The position numbers and the translations under genes are program-made. The notes beneath the pieces were generated by a model. It was not told the origin of the DNA. It saw only the letters and a program-made list of their open reading frames with translations, and did no database searches. Positions 53,593-63,851 of a DNA stretch of 64,000 bases are shown here, piece after piece (position 1 is the first letter of the stretch; each line of letters opens with the position of its first letter). This stretch comes from Geothrix sp. 21YS21S-4 (GTDB lineage Bacteria; Acidobacteriota; Holophagae; Holophagales; Holophagaceae): contig NZ_CP132719.1 of NCBI RefSeq assembly GCF_030845995.1, positions 310,001 to 374,000 on the forward strand. The letters run 5' to 3'.

Positions 53593-54627
53593 TCAGGCCT
53601 CCGCTACGGCCGGTTGACCGTTGGCGATGCGCCGCATGAATTCGAGCTTCAAAAGGAGTTCCTCCATGCCCGTCTGATCCAAGCGGCGCGTGTTGTGTGA
53701 GTTGTAGTCCTCACCGAGGGTGATGGACGTTTCGCCCTGCTCTACGAACTTGGCATAGTTGAGATCGCGGGCGTCCGGCGGAATGCGATAGTAGCCCCCG
53801 AGATCCTCCGCGGCCGCGAGTTCCTCCCGGGTGAGGAGCGATTCGTAGAGCTTTTCGCCGTGGCGGGTGCCGATCTCGCGAATCTGATGATCCCGCTGCT
53901 TCATCAGGGAGAGGATGGCCTGGGCCAAGACCTTGATGGTGGCAGCCGGTGCCTTCTGGACGAAAATGTCGCCGTTTCGGCCGTGGGTGAAGGCGTAGAT
54001 CACCAATTCGACCGCGTCCTCCAGGGTCATCATGAAGCGGGTCATGGCTGAGTCGGTGATGGTGATGGGCGTTCCAGCTAGAACCTGCTCCACGAACAGT
54101 GGAATGACCGAACCCCGCGAGGCCATGACGTTTCCGTACCGGGTCCCGCAGATCACCGTTTCCGTCTGCTCCAGGTTGCGGGAAGTGGCCACCATGACCT
54201 TCTCAAGCATGGCTTTGGAGATGCCCATGGCATTGATCGGATAGACGGCCTTGTCGGTACTCAGGCACACGACGCGCTTCACACGCGCATCGATGGCGGC
54301 TTCCAGCACATTTTCGGTGCCCATCACATTTGTTCGGACGGCCTCCATGGGGTAGAACTCACAGGAGGGGACCTGTTTGAGGGCGGCGGCGTGGAAGCAG
54401 TAGTCCACCCCACGCATGGCCGACTTGACGCTCCTGGGATCTCTCACATCTCCAATGTAGAACTTTATTTTACTATTGTTGTATTTCTTCCGCATATCAT
54501 CCTGCTTCTTCTCGTCCCGACTGAAGATGCGGATCTCGGCCAGATCGGAATCGAGAAACCGGCGAAGGACCGCGTTTCCGAAAGAGCCGGTTCCACCGGT
54601 GATCAAGAGTGTGCGGTTTTGAAACAT
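53593..54627 (-). CDS. fnlA: FnlA/WbjB/CapE-type UDP-GlcNAc 4,6-dehydratase/5-epimerase
   Basis: A 344-residue SDR of the FlaA1/WbjB group, the first step from UDP-GlcNAc to UDP-L-FucNAc. Cofactor motif ITGGTGSFGNAV (9-20), then HAAALKQVPSCEFYPMEAVRTNVMG, the atypical catalytic site NAMGISKAMLEKVM (Met in place of the usual Tyr, as in CapE relatives) and CGTRYGNVMASRGSVIPLF. ATG 54627 is preceded by GAGG; a start 17 codons upstream is less likely. A close relative is PseB, but the fnlBC neighbours settle the route. Confidence 0.94.
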   Translation of the reverse strand: MFQNRTLLITGGTGSFGNAVLRRFLDSDLAEIRIFSRDEKKQDDMRKKYNNSKIKFYIGDVRDPRSVKSAMRGVDYCFHAAALKQVPSCEFYPMEAVRTNVMGTENVLEAAIDARVKRVVCLSTDKAVYPINAMGISKAMLEKVMVATSRNLEQTETVICGTRYGNVMASRGSVIPLFVEQVLAGTPITITDSAMTRFMMTLEDAVELVIYAFTHGRNGDIFVQKAPAATIKVLAQAILSLMKQRDHQIREIGTRHGEKLYESLLTREELAAAEDLGGYYRIPPDARDLNYAKFVEQGETSITLGEDYNSHNTRRLDQTGMEELLLKLEFMRRIANGQPAVAEA

Positions 54628-54681
54628 GGAATGCCTCGTATGGTCCTGGGACGGGAATGAGGACTCGCCTAGCGGCACGGG

Positions 54682-55464
54682 TCAATGTGTAGGGAGGGCC
54701 TTCATGACAAGCTCGTCCTTGGCGGAAGGGTTCGGATAGTTGATCAAGACGGCACGATAGGGCCCTTTGAACACGAATAGGCTGCCGGCGGCGGCACCCA
54801 CGATTCCACAAGCCTCTACGAGAAGGCGAATGTCATGGAGGGATCCAGCCCCGCCGAGAAGAGTGATGGGAACATGGACGGCTTGGCGGACGGTTCGTGC
54901 CAGATCGAGGTCATATCCCTTTCCGATCCCATCGCGGTCGATCGCATTGATGACGATTTCGCCAGCTCCGAGTGATTCGACTTCCTGGGCCACATCCACG
55001 AGGGATCGTCCCGTATTCCGCTGACCGTTGTGTGTCCAGATCTCATAGACGCCCCCCTTGGGTCCGGACCGGACGTCGAGTACCACCACGACACTCTGCG
55101 CTCCGATTTCGCTGGAGGCCTCACGGATGAGGGCCGGGCGTTCGATGGCGGCCGAACTGATGGCCACCTTTTCGACCCCGAGCCCGATGATTTTTCTCGC
55201 CTGGTCGGCCCTCTTGACCCCGCCGCCGTAGCAGAGAGGCATCCGACACTCGGCAGCCAGGTTGGCAATCAGTTTGAAATTAGGCTCGATTTGGTGGACC
55301 GTGGCGTCGATATCCAGGACCGCCAGCTCGTCCGTTTCCTTTTCGTTGAAGATTTTGACCGCGTTGATGGGATCGCCGACGTATCTCGGCGCCTTGAATT
55401 CAACTGTCTTGACTAGTCCACCTTGGTGGACGAGCAGACAAGGGATGATCCGGGGACGGAGCAT
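54682..55464 (-). CDS. hisF: HisF2-type cyclase subunit for sugar amidination
   Basis: A 260-residue (beta/alpha)8 protein of the HisF family. Catalytic acids: Asp in LAVLDIDATVH and Asp in INAIDRDGIGKGYD. GGGVKRADQARKIIGLGVEKVAISSAA is the phosphate-binding half-barrel. It is divergent from housekeeping HisF and sits with HisH- and WbpG-like genes inside a glycan locus, as in Pseudomonas aeruginosa O5. There HisH2/HisF2 are thought to supply ammonia to WbpG for forming an acetamidino group. No other his genes are nearby. Confidence 0.9.
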   Translation of the reverse strand: MLRPRIIPCLLVHQGGLVKTVEFKAPRYVGDPINAVKIFNEKETDELAVLDIDATVHQIEPNFKLIANLAAECRMPLCYGGGVKRADQARKIIGLGVEKVAISSAAIERPALIREASSEIGAQSVVVVLDVRSGPKGGVYEIWTHNGQRNTGRSLVDVAQEVESLGAGEIVINAIDRDGIGKGYDLDLARTVRQAVHVPITLLGGAGSLHDIRLLVEACGIVGAAAGSLFVFKGPYRAVLINYPNPSAKDELVMKALPTH

Positions 55465-55466
55465 CG

Positions 55467-56081
55467 TCAGAGTTCTCCGAAATTCTTGAGGAGCTGCTGT
55501 CCGTAATGATGGCTCTTCTCGGGATGGAATTGGACGCCGTAAATGTTGTCATGGTTGACGGCGCATGGGAAATCGAACCCGTATTCGGTGGTGGCTGCAA
55601 TGTCTTTGGGGTGGTTGCACTCCATGAAGAAGGAATGGAGGAAGTAGAAGCGGGACCCCTCCTCCAATCCACGGAATAGCGGATTCCCGGCCATGGGGTA
55701 AACATCGTTCCATCCCATATGGGGAAGCGGGAGATGGTCGGGGCGGGGGACGGAACGAAAATTCCGAACCCTCCCCGTGATCCAGGAAAGCCCCGGAGTG
55801 ACACCCTCCTCGCTGGATTTCGCCAACATTTGCATGCCCACGCAGATCCCAAGAACGGGGATCCCTCTGTTCGTCACCAGATCATGGAGGGAGGCTCGCA
55901 TACCCGATCGATCCAGTCGCTCCATGGCATGATCGAAGGCTCCGACGCCCGGAAGGATGATGCGCTGGGATCCATCGAGATCCTTGGCTTCTCGGGCGAA
56001 TCGAACTGCCATGTTGAGGCGCTTGTAGACATTGGCGAATGCTTGGATGTTCCCCAGGCCATAGTCGACGATGGTAATCAT
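55467..56081 (-). CDS. hisH: HisH2-type glutamine amidotransferase
   Basis: A 204-residue class I glutamine amidotransferase. Catalytic Cys80 in LGICVGMQML, with His186 and Glu188 in YGVQFHPEKSHHYG; the N-terminus ITIVDYGLGNIQAF and LPGVGAFDHAM are typical of HisH. It would release ammonia from glutamine and pass it through the HisF2 barrel to the WbpG-like enzyme. Its ATG overlaps the upstream wbpG stop (ATGA), and hisF follows two bases after its stop, so the trio is coupled. Confidence 0.92.
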   Translation of the reverse strand: MITIVDYGLGNIQAFANVYKRLNMAVRFAREAKDLDGSQRIILPGVGAFDHAMERLDRSGMRASLHDLVTNRGIPVLGICVGMQMLAKSSEEGVTPGLSWITGRVRNFRSVPRPDHLPLPHMGWNDVYPMAGNPLFRGLEEGSRFYFLHSFFMECNHPKDIAATTEYGFDFPCAVNHDNIYGVQFHPEKSHHYGQQLLKNFGEL

Positions 56082-57232
56082 CGGATGATGGCCCGCTGGA
56101 TGCCGACCGCCCGAAGGACCTGCGTCCCAAAATCGATCATAGCCATGCTGTTCTTGTAGTCTCGGTAGGTCTTATTGGGGCTATCCATGATCTGCTGGAG
56201 TTCCGCGACAGTGAGATCGAGCTTCGTCGCGATGTATTCGAAATCCTGGGCAATGGTTTCTTCGCTGTAGGCTGGTTCGGAAACCTTGCGCAACGCATTC
56301 TCGCGAGTCAGCTGTCCGGTGAGAATTAGGCTCGAGAAGTGCGCCCGTCGTTTGTCGTAGCCAAATTTGCGCGGGAGCCAGAATCCTTCATAGAACCGAG
56401 TGAACCTGGACTCATAGTGCTTATGGGCATATTTCTGCCATTCGAAGCGATCCACCAATTCCTGCATGGCCTCCTCCTTGTGGAAGGGGACGCAGTTCAA
56501 CGGCTTGACGACCCGTACGCCTTTGACGAACCGAAAGTAGAGCTTGTACTTGAAGATGTCAGCCAGGGGGAAGGTCGTCAGCGGGCGCGTGCCATGGATG
56601 CGATGAATGTCGAGCAGTTGCCTGAGGTCCGAAGCGTGGTAGTGCCATTCTAGGGGCTCCCGGACGCACTCGGTGGAGTAATTGGCGCCGGTGAGGATGT
56701 ACTTGAACCCGTGCTTGGCTGCGAAATTGTATAAGCCCGCGAAGAAGGCGTGGTCCTGCGGTGTATCAAGGTGAGGAACCTGTGCCTTGAAGAAAGCGAG
56801 CTGCAGGTCTTTCATCTCGAGCCAGTCGATAACCTCGGTGTGGAGATCCACTCCGAGCCCATCGACCAGTTTCTCGATGTTGTTGACAGCCTGCTGGGAG
56901 TTCCATCCTGCATCTACATGGAATAGCAGAGGCTTGAGCCCCATCTTCTCCTTGGCCAGGTAGGTGACGTAAGAGCTGTCCACACCCCCACTGATTCCAA
57001 TGAGGCAATCATGATCCCGTCCGCGTCCATCCTTTCGGATCTGATCGGCGATGGCGGCCAGTTCCCGCGCACCCCGTTCGTCGGGATGCCAATTCGGAAC
57101 AATGTTCTGGTGGTAGTTACTGCAGTAGTCGCACCACCCGCGGTCATCGAATCGTATGTTCGAGTCACTGGTGTCCATGATGCAGTTCGAACAGATCTGA
57201 TAAGCACGCTTTGGATGGGTGGTGCGATCCAC
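56078..57232 (-). CDS. wbpG: WbpG/PseA-like N-acetyl sugar amidotransferase
   Basis: A 384-residue PP-loop enzyme of the N-acetyl sugar amidotransferase family, converting a sugar acetamido group to acetamidino. PP-loop motif ISGGVDSSYVTYLAKE (about 80-95). Zinc-ribbon cysteines at about 14, 17, 34 and 37 (QICSNCIMD; WCDYC). I chose GTG 57232 because GCGAGG precedes it; GTG 57247 adds five residues without a ribosome site. With HisH2 and HisF2 it matches the P. aeruginosa O5 and Campylobacter PseA systems. The substrate may be the WbpABDE product or a nonulosonate. It is 50 bp downstream of pnp, same strand. Confidence 0.92.
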   Translation of the reverse strand: MDRTTHPKRAYQICSNCIMDTSDSNIRFDDRGWCDYCSNYHQNIVPNWHPDERGARELAAIADQIRKDGRGRDHDCLIGISGGVDSSYVTYLAKEKMGLKPLLFHVDAGWNSQQAVNNIEKLVDGLGVDLHTEVIDWLEMKDLQLAFFKAQVPHLDTPQDHAFFAGLYNFAAKHGFKYILTGANYSTECVREPLEWHYHASDLRQLLDIHRIHGTRPLTTFPLADIFKYKLYFRFVKGVRVVKPLNCVPFHKEEAMQELVDRFEWQKYAHKHYESRFTRFYEGFWLPRKFGYDKRRAHFSSLILTGQLTRENALRKVSEPAYSEETIAQDFEYIATKLDLTVAELQQIMDSPNKTYRDYKNSMAMIDFGTQVLRAVGIQRAIIR

Positions 57233-57297
57233 GGGTAACCTCGCCACTAAACACTGAACGTTGGTGGGTGCCTTCTTAACTCTCTAATCCCTGAGCC

Positions 57298-59478
<2,181 letters not shown>

Positions 59479-59637
59479 GAAATCTCCTGGGCCCTGGGCC
59501 CCTTGGGTTCCCCTGAGTCCGGCTCGGCGGCCAGCTCTCCCGCGATCGCTCCATGAAACCCGTCCGCCGGTCGGGCCGGGGAAGTGGGCTTCCTGCAGAG
59601 GTCGCCGCCGAAGGGAACGGATGAATCGGCAGTTCTG

Positions 59638-59646
59638 AGCATACCA
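59638..59646 (-). promoter_or_regulatory. Candidate extended -10 promoter of pnp
   Basis: On the minus strand TGG precedes TATGCT (59638-59643), an extended -10 pattern, 160 bases before ATG 59478. No good -35 hexamer was found. The long leader could host the RNA structure through which PNPase often controls its own mRNA, but I cannot show it. Confidence 0.4.
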
Positions 59647-59825
59647 GGGGAGAATCGGTTTTCTTCTCCAGGAATACCTCGGAACGCGTGGCACAAACCG
59701 AAGGAGGATTGATCGATTTACGGCTTTTTCTCTTGGTCCTGTTTTGCCCATCTGGGACGATAAGACCTCATGCTCCTCTTCGGATGGATCGAGGTGGGAA
59801 GGTCGCTATCGAGGGTGCTGTGCCG

Positions 59826-60902
59826 ATGTGGATCGAAGCCTTGGTGGGAATTGGGATTGGGGGAGGCCTTGCGCTGGGGCTGATCCGCTGGGTGGGGCCT
59901 CTCGGATGGATGGACCGTCCCGACGAGGCTCGCAAACATCACACCCGCCCCATTGCCCGGACGGGAGGCCTTGCCCTTTGGCTGCTGTTCGCGGGGGCCC
60001 AAATTACGGGACGGATGCCCTTCCACCTGAATGCAATTCAATGGATGGGTATTCACGCGATGGCACTGGTGGGATTGCTCGATGATCGCTTCAACCTGCG
60101 CCCTCGCTACAAGGCCTTGGCGGGCCTTGGGGTTTCGCTGCTGCTCGCAGCGGAGGTCGTGCGGACCTCTCCCCTGGCGGGAGGAACCATCTCCCTTTGC
60201 GGAATCAATCTGCCCAATCATCCCGCCATGATCTTTCCTCTCATGGCTCTGTGGTTCTGGGCGCTTCCCCAGGCCTATAACCTGATCGACGGTATCAATG
60301 GGCTGTCCATGGGCTTCGCGGCCCTACTGCTGGGCGTCATTGGCTGGAACCTCGGCGGACAATCCGCGCTTCTATGGGGCGGTCTGGCCGCGGTTTTCCT
60401 CCTGAACTTCCCCAAGGCCCGGCATTTCCTCGGGGATTGCGGGGCCCTCATGCTGGGGACTTTCTTTGCCGTCCTCGGGGTGAAAGCCTTCGCGTTGCGC
60501 GACCCCAACCTGCTGTTGTGGGTCTTCGCTTACCCCATCGTCGATGTGAGCCTGGTGGTGGGCATCCGCCGATGGAAGGGGCTGCCCCTTGCTGGCGCCG
60601 ACCGGAGTCACCTCCATCACTGGATGATGGATCAGGTGGGCGGCCGTTCCTGGGTAGCGACTCCCATTCTCTTGGGTGTCGCGGTACTTCCCATGCTGCG
60701 GGCCTCTGGGATTCCCGGGGGAGACGCCGTCTCGGCGCTCGGACTGGCCTTCCTGCTCCTGTTGGCTTTCAAAGCGTTCAAGGATCGGGTGACGCGACTG
60801 GAAAAGGGGAAGGAATCTACACCTACCCGTGTGCGGCGCGCCATCCCCTTCATGGCCCCGGCGGGGGCCCGGGAGCCTTCGGGATCGCATTCCCAGCTGT
60901 AG
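59826..60902 (+). CDS. wecA: WecA/MraY-family undecaprenyl-phosphate sugar-1-phosphate transferase
   Basis: A 358-residue polytopic membrane enzyme that loads the first sugar-1-phosphate (often GlcNAc or FucNAc) onto undecaprenyl phosphate, starting repeat-unit synthesis. Hallmarks: DEARKHHTRPIARTGGLAL (cytoplasmic loop 1), ALVGLLDDRFNLRPRYKALAG (Asp-Asp), YNLIDGINGLSMGFA, NFPKARHFLGDCGALMLG and the His motif SHLHHWMMD. ATG 59826 is taken as start; a start 14 codons earlier is possible. It is divergent from pnp and followed by the export protein. Confidence 0.92.
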   Translation: MWIEALVGIGIGGGLALGLIRWVGPLGWMDRPDEARKHHTRPIARTGGLALWLLFAGAQITGRMPFHLNAIQWMGIHAMALVGLLDDRFNLRPRYKALAGLGVSLLLAAEVVRTSPLAGGTISLCGINLPNHPAMIFPLMALWFWALPQAYNLIDGINGLSMGFAALLLGVIGWNLGGQSALLWGGLAAVFLLNFPKARHFLGDCGALMLGTFFAVLGVKAFALRDPNLLLWVFAYPIVDVSLVVGIRRWKGLPLAGADRSHLHHWMMDQVGGRSWVATPILLGVAVLPMLRASGIPGGDAVSALGLAFLLLLAFKAFKDRVTRLEKGKESTPTRVRRAIPFMAPAGAREPSGSHSQL

Positions 60903-61004
60903 TTCAATGAGGGAAAGGGCGTTGGGGCATACTGGAAGCCCGTGTCTTTCCGCCCATTGAAGAACGATTCCCTTCTTCCTGGCCCTTCCGACAGGACTGC
61001 CCTG

Positions 61005-63791
61005 ATGCGCACGTACTTCCGATCCGTAATTCCCTTTCTGGCCGCTTCTGCCCTTTTGGCCCAACTCCCCCAGGGAGTGGACCTTCAGGCGTTGAAGCAG
61101 GCGGCTGCCAGTCAGGGAGTGGGAACGGCAGCTCCCGAATCGACTCCTACGCGCTCCGCGGTCAATCCCCTTTCGGGAGTCTCTCCGGAGGAGACGCTTC
61201 GCCAGCGCACGGAGGACGAGAAGCTGGACGAGGAAATTCGGGCGCTCAAGCGGCAGGAGAAGGGACCTCGCCGCTTCGCCGCGGACCTGTTCCTGATGCG
61301 CCAGCGGGGCTCCGCCGCCACCGAAGGGGGCGTTGCGGAGGACTATGTTCTGGGCACGGGCGATCGATTGAACTTGAACGTCTTCGGGAGCGCCACCTTC
61401 GATCTTCCCGTGCAAGTGGATGGGCGGGGAGAGATCGTCATTCCCAAGGTGGGGAGCGCAAAAGTCGGGGGGCTGACCCTGGGCAAGGCCAAGACGGTGG
61501 TACAGGGACTGGTGAACCGCAATTTTTCTCGCTCTACGGTGGATCTGCAGGTGGTCAAGCTCCGGGAAGTGCGCGTGTTCGTGCTGGGCGAAGTCTACAA
61601 GCCCGGCAGCTACCTCGTGTCCAGCCTCAGCTCCCTCGTGAACATTCTTAGCCTCGCAGGGGGCCCCACGGCGACCGGAAGCTATCGGGACATTCGTGTG
61701 ATGCGAGGCGGACAGCGGGTGTTCAGTCTGGATCTCTACCCGCTACGGGCGGAAGGGTTGGGCAATCCCAATATCGCTCTCCAGAACGGCGACACCCTCT
61801 TCGTTCCCCTCGCCCAGAACCAGGTGCTTCTGGAAGGCGCTTTCCAGCGGGTGGCCCTCCAGCCCCAAAAACCAGCCAAACGGGGAGAGCAGCGGGAAAC
61901 GGAAGACTCGGTAACGGATCCTCTGAAGAGTCAGCGGGAGCGGATCCAGCGGGAAATCAAGGCCATCGAAGAGCAGCTGACGCCCCAGCGGACAATGAGT
62001 GAGTCGGTGCCCGAGGAACGTGCGCTCCGAGCGGATGGGCGTGAGGCCGTTCCGGTAGCGGCGGTTCAACCTCCAGTGCCTCTCACGCTCACGGAGCGGG
62101 CCGCATTGGAAGATCGTCTTTTCGTGCTCAAGCGGCAGCTTGCCACGCTGCAGGAACCCCCCATCGGGGACTATCGCCTGCGGATCAATCCCGAGACCAA
62201 CGAGCCCGTCTTCTCGCTCGAGGGAGAGGAAGCCGCTCCCGATTGGCTTCGTCGGTGGGAGCGGACCGGGGTCGCTCCCCGTATGCAGTTCGATCTCCGT
62301 GAGGGTGAGACGGCGGCGGATCTCCTCCGTTTCGCGGGTGGCTTCGCGCCTGAGGCGGGCCCAGGCACGTTGACGTTGCGGCGGCGGGAGGCCTCCGGCG
62401 CCCTCAGCGGGCGGGACGTGGCTTTGGCTTCGGCGGCGCGGACGGCCCTGCAGCGGGGGGACGTGCTTTCGGCCCTGCCCGAGCGGGATCGGCAGGGCGC
62501 CCTGGTCCAGATCGCTGGGTGGGTCCGGGTTCCCGGGATGTTCGCCCGCACGGAAGGGCTGAGGATAGGCGATCTGCTCCGCCGCGATTCCCAGGTCCTG
62601 CCCGACACCTATCGCCTGCGAGGCGAGGTGGTACGGACGGGCGTGGATGGGGTCACCCGCTTCCTTTCCTTCGACCTGGACAAGGCCTTGGCGGGAGATT
62701 CGACCCACAACCTCCTCCTGGAGGACCGGGACCGGATTGAATTGTTCCGGATGGAAGCGCTCCGTCTTCCCCGGACAGTCACCGTGATGGGTCCGGTGGC
62801 GCGGCCTGGCACCTATGCCTTCCACGAGGGCATGCGGGCCTCGGATCTCCTGTTCCGGGCCGGCGTTCCCGCCAAGTCCTCGGACCGCCTCGTGGCGGAA
62901 TTGGCCCGGACCCGGGAGGGCCGCCCCAGCGAGGTCATCCGCCTGGACCTGACGAAACTGCTGTTCACGGAAGCCGCTAGTCCCGTCGCGCTGCTGGATG
63001 ACGCGGTCAACCCCCGGGTCCAGGAGGACGATCAGCTGAGTGTCTTCGAGAAGCCCGACTACAAGCCCCACCGCACGGTGCGGATCTCGGGCCAGGTCCT
63101 GCGGCCCGGCTCCTACGCCCTCGATTCCGCCAAGCCCTCCCTCAGCGCACTCATCCAGCGGGCCGGCGGGTTGACCGCGGAAGCGATGCCCCACGCCGGG
63201 ATCTTCCTCCGCCGTCTGAGCACCCAGGACGCCTCCCTCCAGCGGGCGGCGGAGGAATCCGGGCTGGCCGGGAAGGATCCCACCGCCAAGGGCGTCAACG
63301 AGATCCTGGAGCGCCTGAACGAGACCAAGCGCCAGCCCACCACGGGTCAGCTCCTGAAGAACCCGCTCCTCCACGGGCTGCTGGCGGGCAACCTGAACCG
63401 GATGGTGGTGGACTTCGGCGGTGCGCTCAAGGGCGACGCGCAGGCTGACGTGGAACTCCAGGATGGGGACGAGATCATCATTCCCCGGGCGACGGAGGCG
63501 GCGTACGTCGTCGGCGAGGCCGCGAGTCCCTTCGCCACCTACAAGGTTCGGAAGGGGATGAAGGTCTCCGACCTGATCAAGCTGGCCGGCGGGACGACCC
63601 GCAACGCCGACACCTCGAACATCCGTCTCCTGAAGGCCGACGGCCGCATCCTCGACAGCTGGGTGGGCAGCAAGGACGTGGATCCCGGGGACACCGTCCT
63701 CGTGCCCCAGCGCTTCCGCCGCGACGTGAGCTGGCAGGAGAACCTGCAGGCGCTGACGCCCCTGGCGCTGATCCTGAACGCCATCAAATAG
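61005..63791 (+). CDS. Very large SLBB/Wza-like polysaccharide export protein
   Basis: A 928-residue exported protein, more than twice the size of Wza (about 380). Signal peptide MRTYFRSVIPFLAASALLA without a lipobox cysteine. The polysaccharide export domain starts at about residue 108 (YVLGTGDRLNLNVFG) and leads into SLBB folds (VRVFVLGEVYKPGSYLVSS; later VTVMGPVARPGTYAF, VRISGQVLRPGSYAL and AYVVGEAASPFATYKV). A charged, probably coiled region with QREIKAIEEQL lies between. ATG 61005 is chosen for the signal peptide. It should form or line the outer-membrane exit for the glycan. Confidence 0.9.
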   Translation: MRTYFRSVIPFLAASALLAQLPQGVDLQALKQAAASQGVGTAAPESTPTRSAVNPLSGVSPEETLRQRTEDEKLDEEIRALKRQEKGPRRFAADLFLMRQRGSAATEGGVAEDYVLGTGDRLNLNVFGSATFDLPVQVDGRGEIVIPKVGSAKVGGLTLGKAKTVVQGLVNRNFSRSTVDLQVVKLREVRVFVLGEVYKPGSYLVSSLSSLVNILSLAGGPTATGSYRDIRVMRGGQRVFSLDLYPLRAEGLGNPNIALQNGDTLFVPLAQNQVLLEGAFQRVALQPQKPAKRGEQRETEDSVTDPLKSQRERIQREIKAIEEQLTPQRTMSESVPEERALRADGREAVPVAAVQPPVPLTLTERAALEDRLFVLKRQLATLQEPPIGDYRLRINPETNEPVFSLEGEEAAPDWLRRWERTGVAPRMQFDLREGETAADLLRFAGGFAPEAGPGTLTLRRREASGALSGRDVALASAARTALQRGDVLSALPERDRQGALVQIAGWVRVPGMFARTEGLRIGDLLRRDSQVLPDTYRLRGEVVRTGVDGVTRFLSFDLDKALAGDSTHNLLLEDRDRIELFRMEALRLPRTVTVMGPVARPGTYAFHEGMRASDLLFRAGVPAKSSDRLVAELARTREGRPSEVIRLDLTKLLFTEAASPVALLDDAVNPRVQEDDQLSVFEKPDYKPHRTVRISGQVLRPGSYALDSAKPSLSALIQRAGGLTAEAMPHAGIFLRRLSTQDASLQRAAEESGLAGKDPTAKGVNEILERLNETKRQPTTGQLLKNPLLHGLLAGNLNRMVVDFGGALKGDAQADVELQDGDEIIIPRATEAAYVVGEAASPFATYKVRKGMKVSDLIKLAGGTTRNADTSNIRLLKADGRILDSWVGSKDVDPGDTVLVPQRFRRDVSWQENLQALTPLALILNAIK

Positions 63792-63814
63792 CCGACGGAA
63801 AGCGTAGAATGAAG

Positions 63815-63841
63815 GGCCCCGCTTCCGCGGGGCCTTTTCTT
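63815..63841 (+). terminator. Intrinsic terminator after the export protein gene
   Basis: A perfect 8-bp stem GGCCCCGC / GCGGGGCC with loop TTCC, followed by TTTTCTT. Ends transcription of the wecA/export unit 24 bp after the stop codon. Confidence 0.93.
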
Positions 63842-63851
63842 CGTGAGTGCC

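Noticed and set aside
54682-56081. Calling hisF/hisH part of histidine biosynthesis
   Set aside because: No other his genes nearby; both are coupled to a WbpG-like amidotransferase within a glycan locus, the known HisH2/HisF2 arrangement.
30970-57232. Prophage or transposon-borne island
   Set aside because: No integrase, transposase, terminal repeats or attachment site seen; the locus is bounded by rpoC and pnp and looks like an O-antigen locus exchanged by homologous recombination.
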